Translations under genes and position numbers: made by a program
DNA from: Paramacrobiotus metropolitanus
Taxonomy: Eukaryota > Tardigrada > Eutardigrada > Parachela > Macrobiotidae
DNA length: 64,000 bases
NCBI RefSeq assembly: GCF_019649055.1
Contig: NW_026570231.1
Coordinates: 186,001-250,000, forward strand
Direction of reading: 5' to 3'
Part shown: positions 34,413-48,044 of the stretch, piece after piece
Position numbering within the stretch: the stretch's first letter is position 1
Layout of the letters: every line of letters starts with the position of its first letter
Notes under the pieces: model-generated
What the model was told of the DNA's origin: nothing
Databases searched by the model: none
Seen by the model: the letters and a program-made list of their open reading frames with translations, nothing else

Positions 34413-35609
34413 AAGCACAACTTGGCAGTTTTCCTCTGATGGTGAAGTCAAAGTGCAACTTGGAGCAGAGTCAGACTGCGGAGCGTTCCGGAAAGACTCC
34501 AAGTGTCAGATGGAAAAAGTGGCGATCAGTCAACCACCAAACCAGGGCTATCATTGCTAAAACATTATCAGCGGGCCTTTTTTGTGTAATGAAAGAACTA
34601 GCGGATGGACTCGTTATTAACACGCTGCGGCTGCATCAGATTGGTTCGAACTGGACTAGTAAGTACTCATGCTGTTTCGGTTCTGGAAACTGAACCTGGA
34701 GGTTTAAAGACTTGCGCGGTTCTGCTGCTTTAAGATTAGATAAATTAGGGCTAAATGAGTAAGATCAGATGAGTAAGACAGATGTAAAAGTCTGGATTTA
34801 AACAAAAAATATCTGTATACAGTACTGTACTTATCTGTACCTAGCTGGACTAAATAAGCTAACCCGTGGCGTGTGTTGCATAACTGTACCGATCATGGAT
34901 TTTGGTAGGTAAATCCCGGCAAGGGGCATACTGTTAAACTCACATCGCTCATAAATCATAAGCACTTTATTAAATTAAAACTTTCTCAGTTAAGGAAAAA
35001 ATTATTCTCACACATTAATGGTTAAAAATTCTTCGCTTGTTACGTAAACGCTTTAAAATTTGCGAAATATGAGATTAGTGGCATTTACAAAGTAGTTGGT
35101 GTTTCTCACAGATACCCAGTGATTAAACACCTGTACGTAGGTATCTTCCTGCATCTTCAGCTTTTTCACACACAAGGAACTGTCAGTTGTTACGGCGGAT
35201 GTCTCCATTTTTAGTACAAAATAATTTTTTTTTATTTTCCAGCTGCAGCATCTCCGCTAGGACGTATCAATCATGTGCAACAATGCTATAGCGTTAAACA
35301 ACGGTAGAATTAAAACTTCATTAAATTTTCAGTATTTTGTAACAGAGAGTGCCTTACTATCGTGTACACAGTACAGATACAGCAAACTGCACCATTAATG
35401 CAGAAATGTGAGCATAAGACAGCACAGTAAAACAACGCGTTTTCAAAAATTGTGCGTTTAAGGCTCGTGAGGCATCAACCAACCTAAACGTACTAATCAA
35501 ACTATCACAAAAATGCTTTTCCAGAAAAAATGTACCGAAAAACAATTCAAAAACATGGACGGAGGGCTTGACTGTCATGACTGTTTTTCGTGCAATCATA
35601 CAAAAAGTG
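34413..35609. other. Intergenic, foldback element to GPCR 3' end
   Basis: No supported gene. An ORF at 34325-34693 begins inside the transposon arm and is not credible. Confidence 0.45.
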
Positions 35610-37914
35610 TCAGATTTTACTGTCTTGCCAATTGCCGGTTCCGTCTCGTAATTGGCCATTTGGCGGATGGGCATGGTTAGGTGGTTTCAGCAGTCCGGTG
35701 TCAAGTGCATCCTGCGAATCTGTGTCGGCATCTGCAGAGGGTTTCTTCTGCCTGTTAGGGAATAATTTGGAGTTGCGTGACGTCCCATTAGTTGTGGGAC
35801 TTCCGGTTAACGGCGTTAATATCGTGCTATCCAGATGAACTTTAGTTTGCCTGGTCAAGTACGGCGAGGAAGCGGAAGCGCTTATTCGACGATCTGTTCC
35901 ACCGCTTCCACGCAACGCTTCCCTCTGAAGAGCATGCCGCCTGAGAGCGGTTTTGATTGCCGCTTGCACCTACGGAATCAATAAGCGAGAGTTATATGTA
36001 CAAGTACAGCTGCAAATGGTACCGCAAAATTCAATACTCTACAATTTTTACATATCAGTTTGCCCAAAAACCTAAGAAGTATCACGAAATGTTCACGTAT
36101 CTAAGACGTGATTAATCAAATTCATCGAGCGATTAAATAAATTATGGTCACCGGTGATATTAAATGTCTGGCAGTTGTTAGTCTTACTGATTTCTGCATA
36201 TGGATGCATGCATGACGCCTGTATCAATTTAATACGCTCATTTTCTATACATCGTCAGCCTACTACGTTTGAACTTACGATTAGTGCACAATAGTTTGTT
36301 ACGAATTGATATACGTATATACGCGCAAGGGCGCACAAAAATTAAATGGGTTTTGCTTACCTCTCCGTTCATGAAACAATAAACCAATGCCACAAAAAAT
36401 CCTTCAAACGCTCGCAAAAAATGCGAAACATATAAAAACGTGGCATATAGCTCAAACTGTTTTTTATTTGGAGGAATCGCCCAGATCAAATGAGTGATAC
36501 CAAGTAGTGGTGCTAAGACGATTGTGGCCTTTATGGCTTTCCTAAACATGAAACAGACATCCGTTACCGCATGCAAAAGCAAGGGCACATTGGGTGAATT
36601 TTACGTTTCACTACAAATCAAGCACACGATTTAATTTTAAATTTTTTGTTTCTTTAACTCTTATTGAGTTCAGATCATATTCACTTGAAAACGAGACAAA
36701 ATTTTCGTCTTGATTCAAAAAAAGATGGAAGATAAGTTTGCTAATGCTTGAGACACAGCACGCAATTAATTATACGTACGAGTCGTTAAAGCTAATAATA
36801 GCATCATATGTTCGGTTAGACGTTGGTGAGATGAAAAGAAGCAAAAGGTTTTTGTTTTTTTGGCAATATGAGGACATTAATTTCACAAAGTGAAGCGACG
36901 CACGCACCGGCACCCCGAGCTCCAGTGCATTATGTAATGCCTTATGCAACACGCAGTTTTCCAGCATGCGTCGGTTAGGCAATTACCTTATTTGCACCGT
37001 ATCTGATTGACGGGAATCCCGAAGTTTCGTTAACAACACCCGGATTATATTGACAAGGAAAATCAGGTTGATGGCAATTACAAATAGGCGGGGGACTTCC
37101 AGAATGTAGTAAAATTCACTATGATTATGGTCGAACCAACAATTGTCCGCGTAACTGCCATTTCTCTGCGAAATTCGATCCGGTAGCCAGACAAATTCTA
37201 TTATCGGAGCCCAAATTGCAGTTAACAGCGCAGGAATTCCTACAAATGCATGCAAAGAGGATAATTAAATTAAATCGGTAATCGGCTTTAAATCTGGTTA
37301 TCATTAACAACCAGTACTTACCCCAACCTGTTGCACAGTAGAGTATAAAATTTGGTTGCGAGGATTCGAATACTTTCCAGGCCACAACGTTATGCATATA
37401 CAACCCTTCCTGCAAAGAGTAAATGGAACAAATTACGCACACATACATTATTATTATGTGGATTTGTGCAACATTACCAAAAACATCCAAAAAAACATGG
37501 CGGTCTGCAAAAGAGAAGGACGTTTCTTAACGCTCATTTTGGCAATCAAATGCGGCTTGTACGTGCACGGTGCACCGTAGATACCTTTACCTTGATATTA
37601 AATTAACAACATTCTCTTTAACTTAAAAAGTGTACAATATTCCGTGTTTTAATGGCTTATAACAAAGGTTCAATGGCTTTAATGGCGTATGGATGGTTTT
37701 GCGGAAAGTCGTTTTTTAAATTTTATTAAATTTTCTAGAAAAACGATAAAAATTAATGTAAACAACAACTGCTTGGAAACTTACTCTAAATCTCTAATAA
37801 AAACACAGAAATCAAAATTGTGTATTTGCTTGTCTCGATAAATTTATTACTAGAAGTCTCGATTTTAGCGAAAAATTTTTTTTTCGTTTTTATAGAGTGT
37901 TTTTATTTTTGCGA

Positions 37915-37967
<53 letters not shown>

Positions 37968-40656
37968 GCAACTACAGTAGCCAAACTCCATTAAAGGAGA
38001 CTTTATGCATGTGCGACTTTGATACCCTTTTTCTAATTTCTTTTATGCGCAGTTTTTTACGACATGGGAAGTACTGCGGTAAATGTAAGGTCTATTTTCG
38101 TTTCGGCCGTGTTAGACACCAAATGCATGGCTTCACGCTGCCGTATCGGAAGCGCGCCGTCTAAATATACATTTTTCATCATTTGTCAATATAGCTTGCG
38201 TGAAAACATGGCCTGCAGTGTTCTTCATTCAGTAAAATGTCGATAATTTATAATTAATGTTCATTTCCTGTCGATCGTTTCACGTCTGCCCTCCTGTCAG
38301 CTCCGTTTCTGTGTTAGTTCTTACAATCTGATAGTTTCTGCATCTTAACTTTCTTAAAATCACTGGCAAACTCACCCTGCCGTATTCGATTAAAACCACC
38401 AAAATTTCACACAATGGGCGCTGAAATAAAAAATGTGTAAGTCGTGTAGAAATGATTGCTTATAATATGACCATGCAACCATGTTTAAATAACGAAAACA
38501 ACGTTATAATTTATGATATGATTATTATTTTAATAACATCATAAATTCATGAAATATGGCGGTTAACTTACCAGCTTTCGGATACTCGCGCCTTGTACAG
38601 CTTTACCAACATATCCCGACTGAAACTGATCACTGATTTCGATGACCTTGCATAAATTCATCAGCGCAATGGCGATGAAAAGATGCATATGAATCGTTGT
38701 CCTCGAGCATCTTAATGTCCTGTACAAAACAACAAAATACAGGCTAGATCTAACAAATTTTTTTTTAAAAAACGGAATAACTAATTTACGATAATAATAT
38801 CGAGTTTACCGAAAGTAACGAAATATTAGCAGCGATATTATAACGCAAATTAGCGAGAGTGGAAATCCAACTATCTCAATGGTTCTGGATTGGGTTAGTA
38901 CGGCTGCTCTGGCAGGACCATCCGTGCCGTTGCCATAAAATTCGTCTATTTGTCGCATGACATCTTCGTAAATGCATGGTTCATAATCCGTATAACCTTC
39001 CGCTCCCTCTGTTCCCTTCTCCATATTCTTTCCGGCCCACGTCCCATCCCAATCGCATGTTTTTCGCGCGTAATCTGTAAAAGCATATAAAAAATAACAA
39101 CTAAGTAAAAGTTCTTATATACTTAAATAATCAGCCTTAATTTGCTGCAGCTGCCGCAATTTTTCTTGCTTCCATACGTTGTTACTTTTTTAACAAGTTC
39201 AGTAATACGGTATGCACCACATGCATGGCCAGCTTCTCAAATCTGATAATTAAAAAAAGCAACGGTGGCGTCTTTATCGACATACTTAATGGATTTACTC
39301 CTTGCACGGGTGGGCATAGCTGAACAATGGTTTCGCCAGGAGGGGCTGCAAAGCAATGAAAAAGTTGAAAACGTCACGTAGTGTTGTGCTACTAAATAAA
39401 ATTAAATAACGGCCTTTTACTTAGTAAAAGTCCGCCTAATATTAAAAGTCTAGTAAATAGTAAGGTTTTGGAAACAAAGTTAGTAAAAGTAAGTAAATGT
39501 GCTGCCGGAATAGTAAAAAGTAAGTAAATATTAAGGTTCAGTGTTGAATAAATAAAAATCAATTACTAAATTATTTACTAATTCGTTTTATCAACGTTAC
39601 GGAAAATTGGCGTGTCAGCCGCCGCCACTCGCAGGTAAAGTGGGTGTGCGCAGTAGTCGGCTGCCAGCCTGCCGTCCTCAAAAGCAGCAGTATTTACTTT
39701 TCAGTATGCACCTGTATAGCTCGATTAATGCATAAGAAATTTATCTGCATTATTTTCAGTAGTCTGTTGCGCTCTGAAACTAGCGAAATTCGAAACTGTC
39801 AATGCTAAATTACATTTATTTAGTAAATTTACTTTAATTTAGTAAGTAAATGTCCCTGCGAAAATTGAAATAAAAAGTAAAAGTAAGTAAAAGTCCCGAA
39901 AAATTTTGAATAGTAAGTAAAAATAAGTAAACTTTCCAAAGCAGATAGTAAAAATAAGTATATTGGCAAGGACTTTTACTACCCAACACTAAAAACGTGC
40001 TGCTCAAGCAGTCGAGAATTTTCAGTGCCGGAAATCAGTGTGCACACCTTGTACGAGTTCTGGTTATTGCTGCTTATAATATTATTGTTATCTTACTTGC
40101 ATATTTTATGAAAAGTAGTTATGCAAAAACAGTGAGTATTTTAGTTAGTTGATAGCACATATCGCGTAGTCTGATGATTTGTTAGCGAACTTGCTTAGTA
40201 AATTTTTATATGATGTTGCTTTCATATTATATTATGTTTTAACCTTTTTTAATTTGGTCAATCTTTTATTCTACTACTCAATTTGGATTTGATGCTCTCA
40301 CGCAAAATGAACAACTTAGTGCGGCTCAGAATAGGTAATGATATCCACTAGATTATCATGAAGTGTTAACGTAATTGTTGTTACCTGCAGGCCAGCACAG
40401 AAATCCATCGGTTGTACCCTTGCACCATCCTATCATCAATACATGTAACGACAAGCTTAATGACAGGATCATTTCGCGTGAATTAAAAGCCGGATCATGG
40501 TGAACCGTTATGTGTATGTTATGAACGTTGCTCACCGGCTTCGCCTAAGTACTGGTTTACTTTCTCCAGAAAGGCCTTGCAGGCGGTCTGGGTACCAAAT
40601 AACCACGGCTCTGGAGGAAGTACTGACGACGAGCTGGAGGCTGCCGAATGCTCCAT
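35610..40656 (-). CDS. Class B (secretin-type) GPCR, most like the PDF receptor
   Basis: Eleven minus-strand exons: 40656-40536, 40429-40385, 39345-39286, 39074-38810, 38719-38572, 38420-38376, 37504-37478 (27 nt), 37409-37322, 37239-36987, 36541-36361, 35969-35610; phases agree, 530 aa. The N-terminal hormone-receptor domain has the six expected cysteines, e.g. DGFLCWPAAPPGE, QLCPP and KTCDWDGTW. Seven helices follow with class B signatures: IHMHLFIAIAL, CEILVVLIEYGRTAMFFWM, EGLYMHN, GWGIPALLTAIW, IIRVLLTKLRDSRQSD, KAIKATIVLAPLLGIT and GFFVALVYCFMNGEV. TAMFxWMFxEGLYxHN and IIRVL..KLR.S..SD are what I associate with pigment-dispersing factor receptors, which signal through Gs/cAMP in clock neurons and muscle. 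Closeness to DH31/calcitonin-type receptors is the main alternative. The start at 40656 gives no signal peptide, so an extra upstream exon is possible. Confidence 0.82.
37918..37966. repeat. (TTA)n microsatellite
   Basis: About 16 uninterrupted TTA units in flanking non-coding DNA of the GPCR intron 37505-38375. It produces a spurious poly-Tyr reading frame. Confidence 0.97.
39379..39991. mobile_element. hAT-like MITE with AGTAAA-rich subterminal repeats, in a GPCR intron
   Basis: The left end TAGTGTTGTGCTACTAAA and the reverse complement of the right end TAGTGTTGGGTAGTAAA match at 15 of 17 positions. Many AGTAAAAGTAAGTAAA-type units fill both subterminal zones around a GC-rich core. AAAACGT occurs at 39368-39374 and 39992-39998, a possible imperfect target duplication offset by four bases on the left. 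No transposase. Lies in the GPCR intron 39346-40384. Confidence 0.65.
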
Positions 40657-43600
40657 ATGGCGGCAAGACCAGAATTTTCGCTGAGGAATGTCTTAAGTCT
40701 CTTTAATAGAAGAACCTAAGAAATCAAAACAGTGTATTGCAATCAACACGCATTGAAATTTCAAGCAAATACTTCGGCTAACTTTTTAAAGCTTTTTACG
40801 AAACAAAAACAGCACGCGTTTGTACAGTGCAAACGTAAGGCCGCCATTCATTAATTGATGCTCTTGTGGTGATTATAATTGCTAAAAAAATTACAGTTTG
40901 CTTGTAGCAGAAATCTGGATTGAAAAATGTTTCAGAGCCACGACGCAATAATATCTTTGTATAGTATTATTTGGCTATGATTCAGCATAGCTAATACTGC
41001 TACGGCGCTGCCGATTACAATTCGCATTCAAAATATAGTTCGTTATGTTAAGCTCCCGATGATTTATTATCGAAAGTCGTTTATTAAAAAGCCGATGTAA
41101 TGGACCACCTTCTGGATCCATTAGTGTGTTTAGCCATAAGGTCATGGCAGATATATGTATTACTGTACTTTCGAAAATAGTTTGAACTTACAGCTTGCGC
41201 TATGACCAGACCATCGCCTTGCACCAGATATTAATGTATACCGCTTGGAAGAAACGTTGCTCTCTGCGCAAGTGTTACCGTATAGGTATTCATCAGTTCA
41301 ATAAATATACTGTACTATTACACGCAAATCAAAACATTTGAAAGTACTCCTTTGGCACTGCGATCTACGCGTCTACTGTCGAACCGGAAACGAAAGATGA
41401 AATGTGTGTTTGCGTTCTGCCGGACTTGCATTTGGACATTTTCAGTCCGGAAACCAGCGCTGTCTATTTTTCGATGAAAAGAATTGAAAATCTAAATAAT
41501 AAAGCAAACCGGTGCACTAGTCCAAACAGATTCGAAAAGCAATCACGAATGATTGGTTCAGACTGTTAGTCGATCAACCCTGTTGTTTGTGAAGTGGAAC
41601 AAATCCTCTGTCAAAATACGATGTTGAATAAAACTGGACATATGTACTGCAACAATAAACCTTACTCACTAATACTGCGATAAAAGGTCACCTGTTAGAT
41701 TTGCAGTTGATTACGGGTTTGGATTTTAAAAATTATACAACTATATCAAATATTAGTCGAGGTTGCGAACTATGAGATTCGCTGAAATTACTATCACCAC
41801 GATGTAGTGCAAGATAAAAAAATTGTAAAAATCCAATGAAGAAAACCGAGAAGCCGCGATATCTGCATTCATAAAAACTTGTGCGGTCTACATTGATTTA
41901 AAATATACCAACACGTACTGGTGATTTTAGCGTAAAGAGACAAAACTTGGATCTCATAATCCCGATTTGACCCGTAAACAACTGCATGGATTATAAACAT
42001 GTCTTTCTTCGCTTCGGTAACTAAACTCAAAAAGCTCATCTGCGCATACATCAGTCTACTACCGGCGCTCAGTCTGTTAAGGCGCATCATGCTGCAACAT
42101 TTTATAGCAAAAGTTTGTGTCAAAATTTTCAATACTTTTATACACGTTTTTTAAACAATCACCCATAATTAGTGGTATAGCGGAAGCAGTGGCAAAATGC
42201 AGAATGCACTTTAAGTTTTCGCTCTGTGGAAATGCACAAAGAAGCTTCAGAATCCCAATATATATGGCACCCAGGATACGCTGATAACACCGACATGCGT
42301 TATTTATTCGGGGTACAATAATGCTGTGGGTACAAAGTTTTTCTAATGCCCACTAAAATAGTTTAAATCTGTGCTTTGTTCAGCGGCATTCATTAGCTTA
42401 ACAGCAGGATGCATGTGCCGTTTCCCTCGATCCTTTGAGAGCAGCGTTCTACGCGTTAGCTGTGTGTCGGCAACATACCGATATTGCTGTAGATAGATCT
42501 TCCCACGCTCTTAACAACGTCAGTGCGATCTGCAACTCCAAAACGATTCCTATTGGGAATACGACAGCTAATTTGTCGACAACCGGGCCAGTTTTCTTAC
42601 TGTGCACAATTGTCGAAATTCTGTAATCCTATGCTAACCAGTTCATGATTTGATACTCTTTCTTTCTTGCTTGAGATGACATGCATATAGGCATAATATA
42701 ACCGGTTTCCAATCGTTTGAAAAACTGTGCGGTACCAAGAAAAATTTAAAAAGTTCAGTTTCTTTACTGCTTCGCTTCGATACATCCTTCAAAATTTTCG
42801 AATGTATAATTCTATTGCATTAATACGGTAATGTTTGGCAATCTGGATAGATCGCCAAAATTCATATCAATCACCACACAGCGCACGCATCTCGTGAGAG
42901 TCATCACGAAATACACAATTCTGTACTTAGTGGTTATTACAATACCTATGTGCGTACACCATTACCAGCATTAACACACGAGCACGAGCATCGCGATAAT
43001 TTTTCTCTCAGCTTAATACGATAGTTTACTGCAGCTTAATAATAAAACATTTGGTGATGCAAGCGTTTACGTCTTTCTATACCGTAAACTAGCAATAGCA
43101 ATGCAGACGTTCATAGTAAGTAAAATTTTTGGGAAAAATAAAAGTGTCTAAAGCATGAGCTGGACAAGAACATTCTTTTTATACTTTATAGAACATGGAA
43201 AACGTTTTATAAACTGTTACTGCACTTATTATTAACTTTGTGAGCATATGTCATGCGTTTGCTGTCAGTAACTGTCCATATACTTTCAAAAACTTGCTTG
43301 TAAACTGCGATGCGATAATACGGGTGTAATTATTATCGTGTAATCTTATAATATAGCAGAGGTAGAATCCAAAAGTGCACGCAACCACAACCAAGACCAT
43401 ATGTACACCGAAAACCCGGCCATGTAGTGCGCCTGAGATTTCCACACAGATAAATAAGAAATCGATGCTTTCTAGTATCTAGCCAGAGTATACTAGCATT
43501 TCTTAAGTGCAGAATGATAATCCCAGTTATTCCAATTAATAAATCAGAGGATGCGTTGTCTAATTCATTATTTAACTAGCTAGCGGAAATAGATGGGGCT

Positions 43601-46600
43601 GGCCGTAATATCAGGCACCAATAAAATTAATTTCCTTGCATGATCTTCAGTTTGTTAAGGTTTTGCCAGGACAAAGCTAGAGGCACATCACTGTCATTAG
43701 CTTTGACACCATAATCTACTCATTTGCTGCCTATGCTTAAACTGGGCTTAGAGGTACGCGAAAGTGCATCGCGATTTTTTATCCGGAGAAAGATCGTGAC
43801 GCATTTGTGCACAAGAGGCGCCGCTATAATTTCAAGTATATGTTTTCAACTGTAGAATTCATTTGGAGCGAAGAAACGTAATGGTATGCTATGTCTTGTA
43901 TGGGATATTACTGATAATCGATCCAGTACGTAACATGATACAGTAAGCTGCCAGATCAAGAGGGCAATTGTTTTAATAACAGAAACCTCGGATGTTTACA
44001 CTGTCTCACGTATCTCACATACCTAAGGAAAAACGGGATCTCACTGCACCTGCTTAATATGTCCACAATGAGGAAAAACGTACATACGTTCATATCCGGC
44101 ATTTCGCACATTCAGGAACATTGAGCGCATCGCATATGTAACAACTGATCACCAAAAAGGGTGTCGAAGCAAAATCACACCAGCACTGGAGGCGATCAAG
44201 ATTAAACTGTTTACTATAACTTGCCTAAGAACACACGATGCGCATGGCGTACATTGACGGCAGCCTGATTGTCCCGCAGCCGATAGTGATATGCTGTATA
44301 ATCAAACGTGTACCATCAGTGAAGTGTCTCCAGAGAAATTACTAAACTGACCGAAATTCCTCGTGCATTGACGGTCATGTCAGAGTTTCCACTTATTTTT
44401 TGGATCAAGATTTTCTATCGCCACAGATATGCACATATATCGCCGGCAATATGTACAAGCATTATTCGTGAATGTTAGCAATAATACGTATATAAGAAAA
44501 TTATGTAGGACCGTGTCATATGGCTACGGCTTCTTTTCTGACGATGTGCTTTACATATCACGCATTATAAACTCTACATTCTGACAGCCGGAAGCTCAAA
44601 TTGGCGCACACATCACTGTCATACTTCATCTCGGAGAAAGAGCGACCCAAAGCGGCACTGGCTGGGATAAGAAAAGAAACTGGGGATACTCTCGCAAATG
44701 GTAGAAAGGCCGGCACTAGGAAACACGGGGTCTTCTTGATGGGTAATCAATTAAGTATTTGTGCGCGGGAAAGCATGCAAAGCCCTATATTCAAAATAGT
44801 TTGCCAGAAAAACAGTCAGCCTTGTCGTCGGGTTGGTCTCTGTTCTTGCCAACACCACCGTACATGCACGGCATCTGCACAAATCGGGATATGGTGATAT
44901 GACTTGGTTTCATGCACACCACCAGCTCGTGTGTATGTATACAGAAAATGTATACTTCATTAGGCAGTGTGACGACAGGCGCACTGTGCGGATTCGCTGG
45001 TCGGAACGAAATTGTTCGCCCTGTGCTCCTGCTGCATTTCCCGCCAATAATCCTGTTCCACATGATCAGTAAAAAGATCGGCTAAGTATGCAAACCAACT
45101 TTCATTCCCAATCGCTGGGAGTTTTCAGTGCGTTACTTACCCGGCACATTAGGGATAATGGTTATCGTAATAATCCTCAGTTGATCCCGAAAAGTAAATT
45201 AACGCTGGTTTGTTCCGAATTGCTAATAGGAAACCGCACTGCAACGCAGGCCAGTGCAAAACTTGGGTGCTCGTATAAAGCACCACCGTGAAAAGATGCG
45301 GCATGGTCATGTTGAACGTTGCGCTTTCGTCTGTTTGAAACAATTTCACCAATGTTAATGACAGTTAGCCGAAAATTGCAATTGTTATACATTTCCTGCA
45401 GGCTATCGGCAGCGTGGGTTAAAAGGTAATACTGGAACTGCTTCGTAAAATTTGTAGGTGACAACTAAATGCAAACAACTACATTTCAAAATTAGGTGAC
45501 ACTGCCAATTACTGTGTTATGAATATATACAGAGTACATGAACACATACACATCTGTATACTCGTATGTCGCATTTACCATAGAATAGTAGTTCTGTACC
45601 GAATAGAATATTTAATCTAGATGCATGGTGTCACATACCATCGCTTTTTGCTTTTGCATTTGCCAACACTTATTTCTTTGTTAATTGTATAACTTTTGTG
45701 CAAAGTGTAACTTACGGTTAGACGTACAACAGCAGTAGCTTAGCAGCTGTTGTGCTGTTTAGTGTTGCGTATCAATGGACTGCGAACGAATGTTATATCG
45801 TTAATTCGTTAATAGACACCTGCAGTCAGCTCAAAAACAAAATTTATTGGGATCAAAAATTAAACAAGATGATGTGTCTGAAAAGCAGTACAGTATCTCT
45901 AACATAAATCAGAACCATAACGGCTACTGCATAAAAGAAATATTACAAGGTGAAAAAATTTTGGTTTTGACCTTTAAAAAATAAGGTAACCGAACGGCTG
46001 CATAGCATACAATTGGCGAGCAAGGTTGCGAGCTTATAGAAAATTCTTGCACTAGCAATTCGGGTATCAGCGGTTTATTTAACTTTAAGTTAGCAATGGA
46101 ATTTCATATTTCATGATCAACTTTTGAGTGATGTGGAACAAGAATATATGCATCTACACATTTTCAAAATCGTAAAGAACAATTTTTCAATGAGAAACTT
46201 TAATTGAGTGTCCACCGGTAGCTGCACGGGTATTGGGTACTGGCATAATGTTACTAAACTAAATTATGGTATTATGATACTAAACTAAATTGCAGTATTT
46301 AGTAATATTATGGTATAGGATATTGAGCATCATATGCTCATCATGTTGTAGCAGAGCTGTTGACAACACGAAACTCATATTGTTATAATATGTAGTAGCT
46401 TTTTCAGTCTGCGAAAAATTGTTCTGCTACAACAAATATACAATACATAAAAGACCGCTATGCTTCCAAATGTTTAAACAGATGGGACTTCTCGCAATTT
46501 TTAAAAGCAATAATTAAAATAATCGATATATAAAGCAGTAAACAAAGAGCAGTCCCAGCAGTAGTACGATATCAATATGTAACTGGTATTGTTACGGTTA

Positions 46601-46936
46601 TCGGCGACCATAGATAGAACCCGTTAGCGATGTGCCACTTAAAGTTCAGTTTTGAAGTATCAAGTGTGGAATGGTACCAAATCTGACTAAATGTGTATGA
46701 TGATGACAAGAAAAGCAAGATGGGATGTTGACAAATTTTCGTCCGAAGCGGCGGTTTTTCGGCGTTCGCATAAATTTGTTTCGTGTTCTAACTTGCTCGC
46801 TTTCCTCGGGTGGCACTTTACACTCTTCAGTAGATGATCTGATTTTGCTTTTAAAATTTAATTATTACTGATTTGGAATGCTCATTTTAGTTGGCCGTGC
46901 GTCAGTGCGTCGTAGTCCTGTACAGTAATGTACCGC

Positions 46937-46938
<2 letters not shown>
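40657..46938. other. Gene-poor region
   Basis: More than 6 kb with only short ORFs on both strands and no exon chain I could support. This may include the GPCR promoter and any missing 5' exon near 40.7-41.5 kb. A minus-strand ORF with WNRIIGGKC near 45060 is not a serine protease exon, because no catalytic His/Asp/Ser context follows. Confidence 0.45.

Positions 46939-47002
<64 letters not shown>
46939..47002. repeat. (AT)n microsatellite
   Basis: About 32 uninterrupted AT dinucleotides. Confidence 0.98.
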
Positions 47003-47008
<6 letters not shown>

Positions 47009-48044
47009 GTGATACGTAGGTAGCACTGGTTACACCTGACAAGCGCAGATTTGAGATCTTTAGGAGATGGTGCTTTTCGACTTATAACGTATAACGCACA
47101 AAGATACCTGAAGGTTCTGCCTTGCTGACCTGCCTTGCTGACCACCTCAGATGTTACGAAAGCGAACATATCGTGCGATGGTAACACATGTAAATTGCAT
47201 TTTTTAAAGTTATTTGAGTACAATATTTTTTTGTCAGTGTTATTTGTAACAGATTAACAGATCGCTAAAATATTTTTTGATATTAATACCAGTAAACTGG
47301 CCAGATTAAAGGAGTTTTATTTATCTAATTCGGCAATTCGCTTTACCGTCAGTGTGGACATAACCTTTCTGAATTGGACACAGCCATATGTATTCCCCTT
47401 GCTATACGCTGTAGTGCAGTGCCAATAGTTTGATTCGTTTGCACAGAAAATGAACATGTTTTTTTACTGTACTTTCACATCCAGTTATTTAGAATTATTT
47501 CCACTTATTTTTTGATCGATAGACCCGTAATGCTGCGTGGACTGCAGATACTTGCAAACGATTTTCGGGTGTTTAATTTCTGTTTTTCTTATGATGGATG
47601 GTGCGCTTTAAAATTCAGCCCTGGACTATTATCAAGATTCAGATCTATATTGCCACGAATGGGATACACCAGAGCCGGCAAACCAGAAAAGACTGACCAA
47701 AACCAATATTATATTCTGAAAGCCCGTAGTCGAAAACCCGGCCAGATAGTATTAATTTTTTTTAAAAGCTCTCCCGCTTCGAGCGCCACAGCGGAAGAAT
47801 TTTGACTACCTTCACCAAATGTAACTAAATTATTATAACAATAACTATCATCGTGGCATTTTTAACCAGGCAATGTTGCCACGTAAACCAAATAAAATAT
47901 AGTTAAAAAATGAAAGTATTTTCCACTAATTAAAATATCAGAATCAGTTTAATTAGCAGACCGTTGGCGTTATTGCGACAAGAACGACTACATATCCAAC
48001 GTTGTCGTCCAGGACAATTTCTAAAAAAGTGCCTGCCAAGCAGC

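Noticed and set aside
34325-34693. 122-codon plus-strand ORF
   Set aside because: The first quarter is inside the foldback arm and the remainder has no recognisable domain.
35590-35838. Plus-strand ORF of 82 codons
   Set aside because: Antisense shadow of the last GPCR exon.
37820-38164. 114-codon plus-strand ORF with a poly-Tyr run
   Set aside because: Produced by the (TTA)n microsatellite inside a GPCR intron on the other strand.
44791-45063. Possible serine protease exon (contains RIIGGKC)
   Set aside because: The sequence after IIGG lacks the expected pattern, and no catalytic His, Asp or Ser exon was found nearby.
46882-47223. 113-codon minus-strand ORF
   Set aside because: It is created by the (AT)n microsatellite, giving an Ile-Tyr run.
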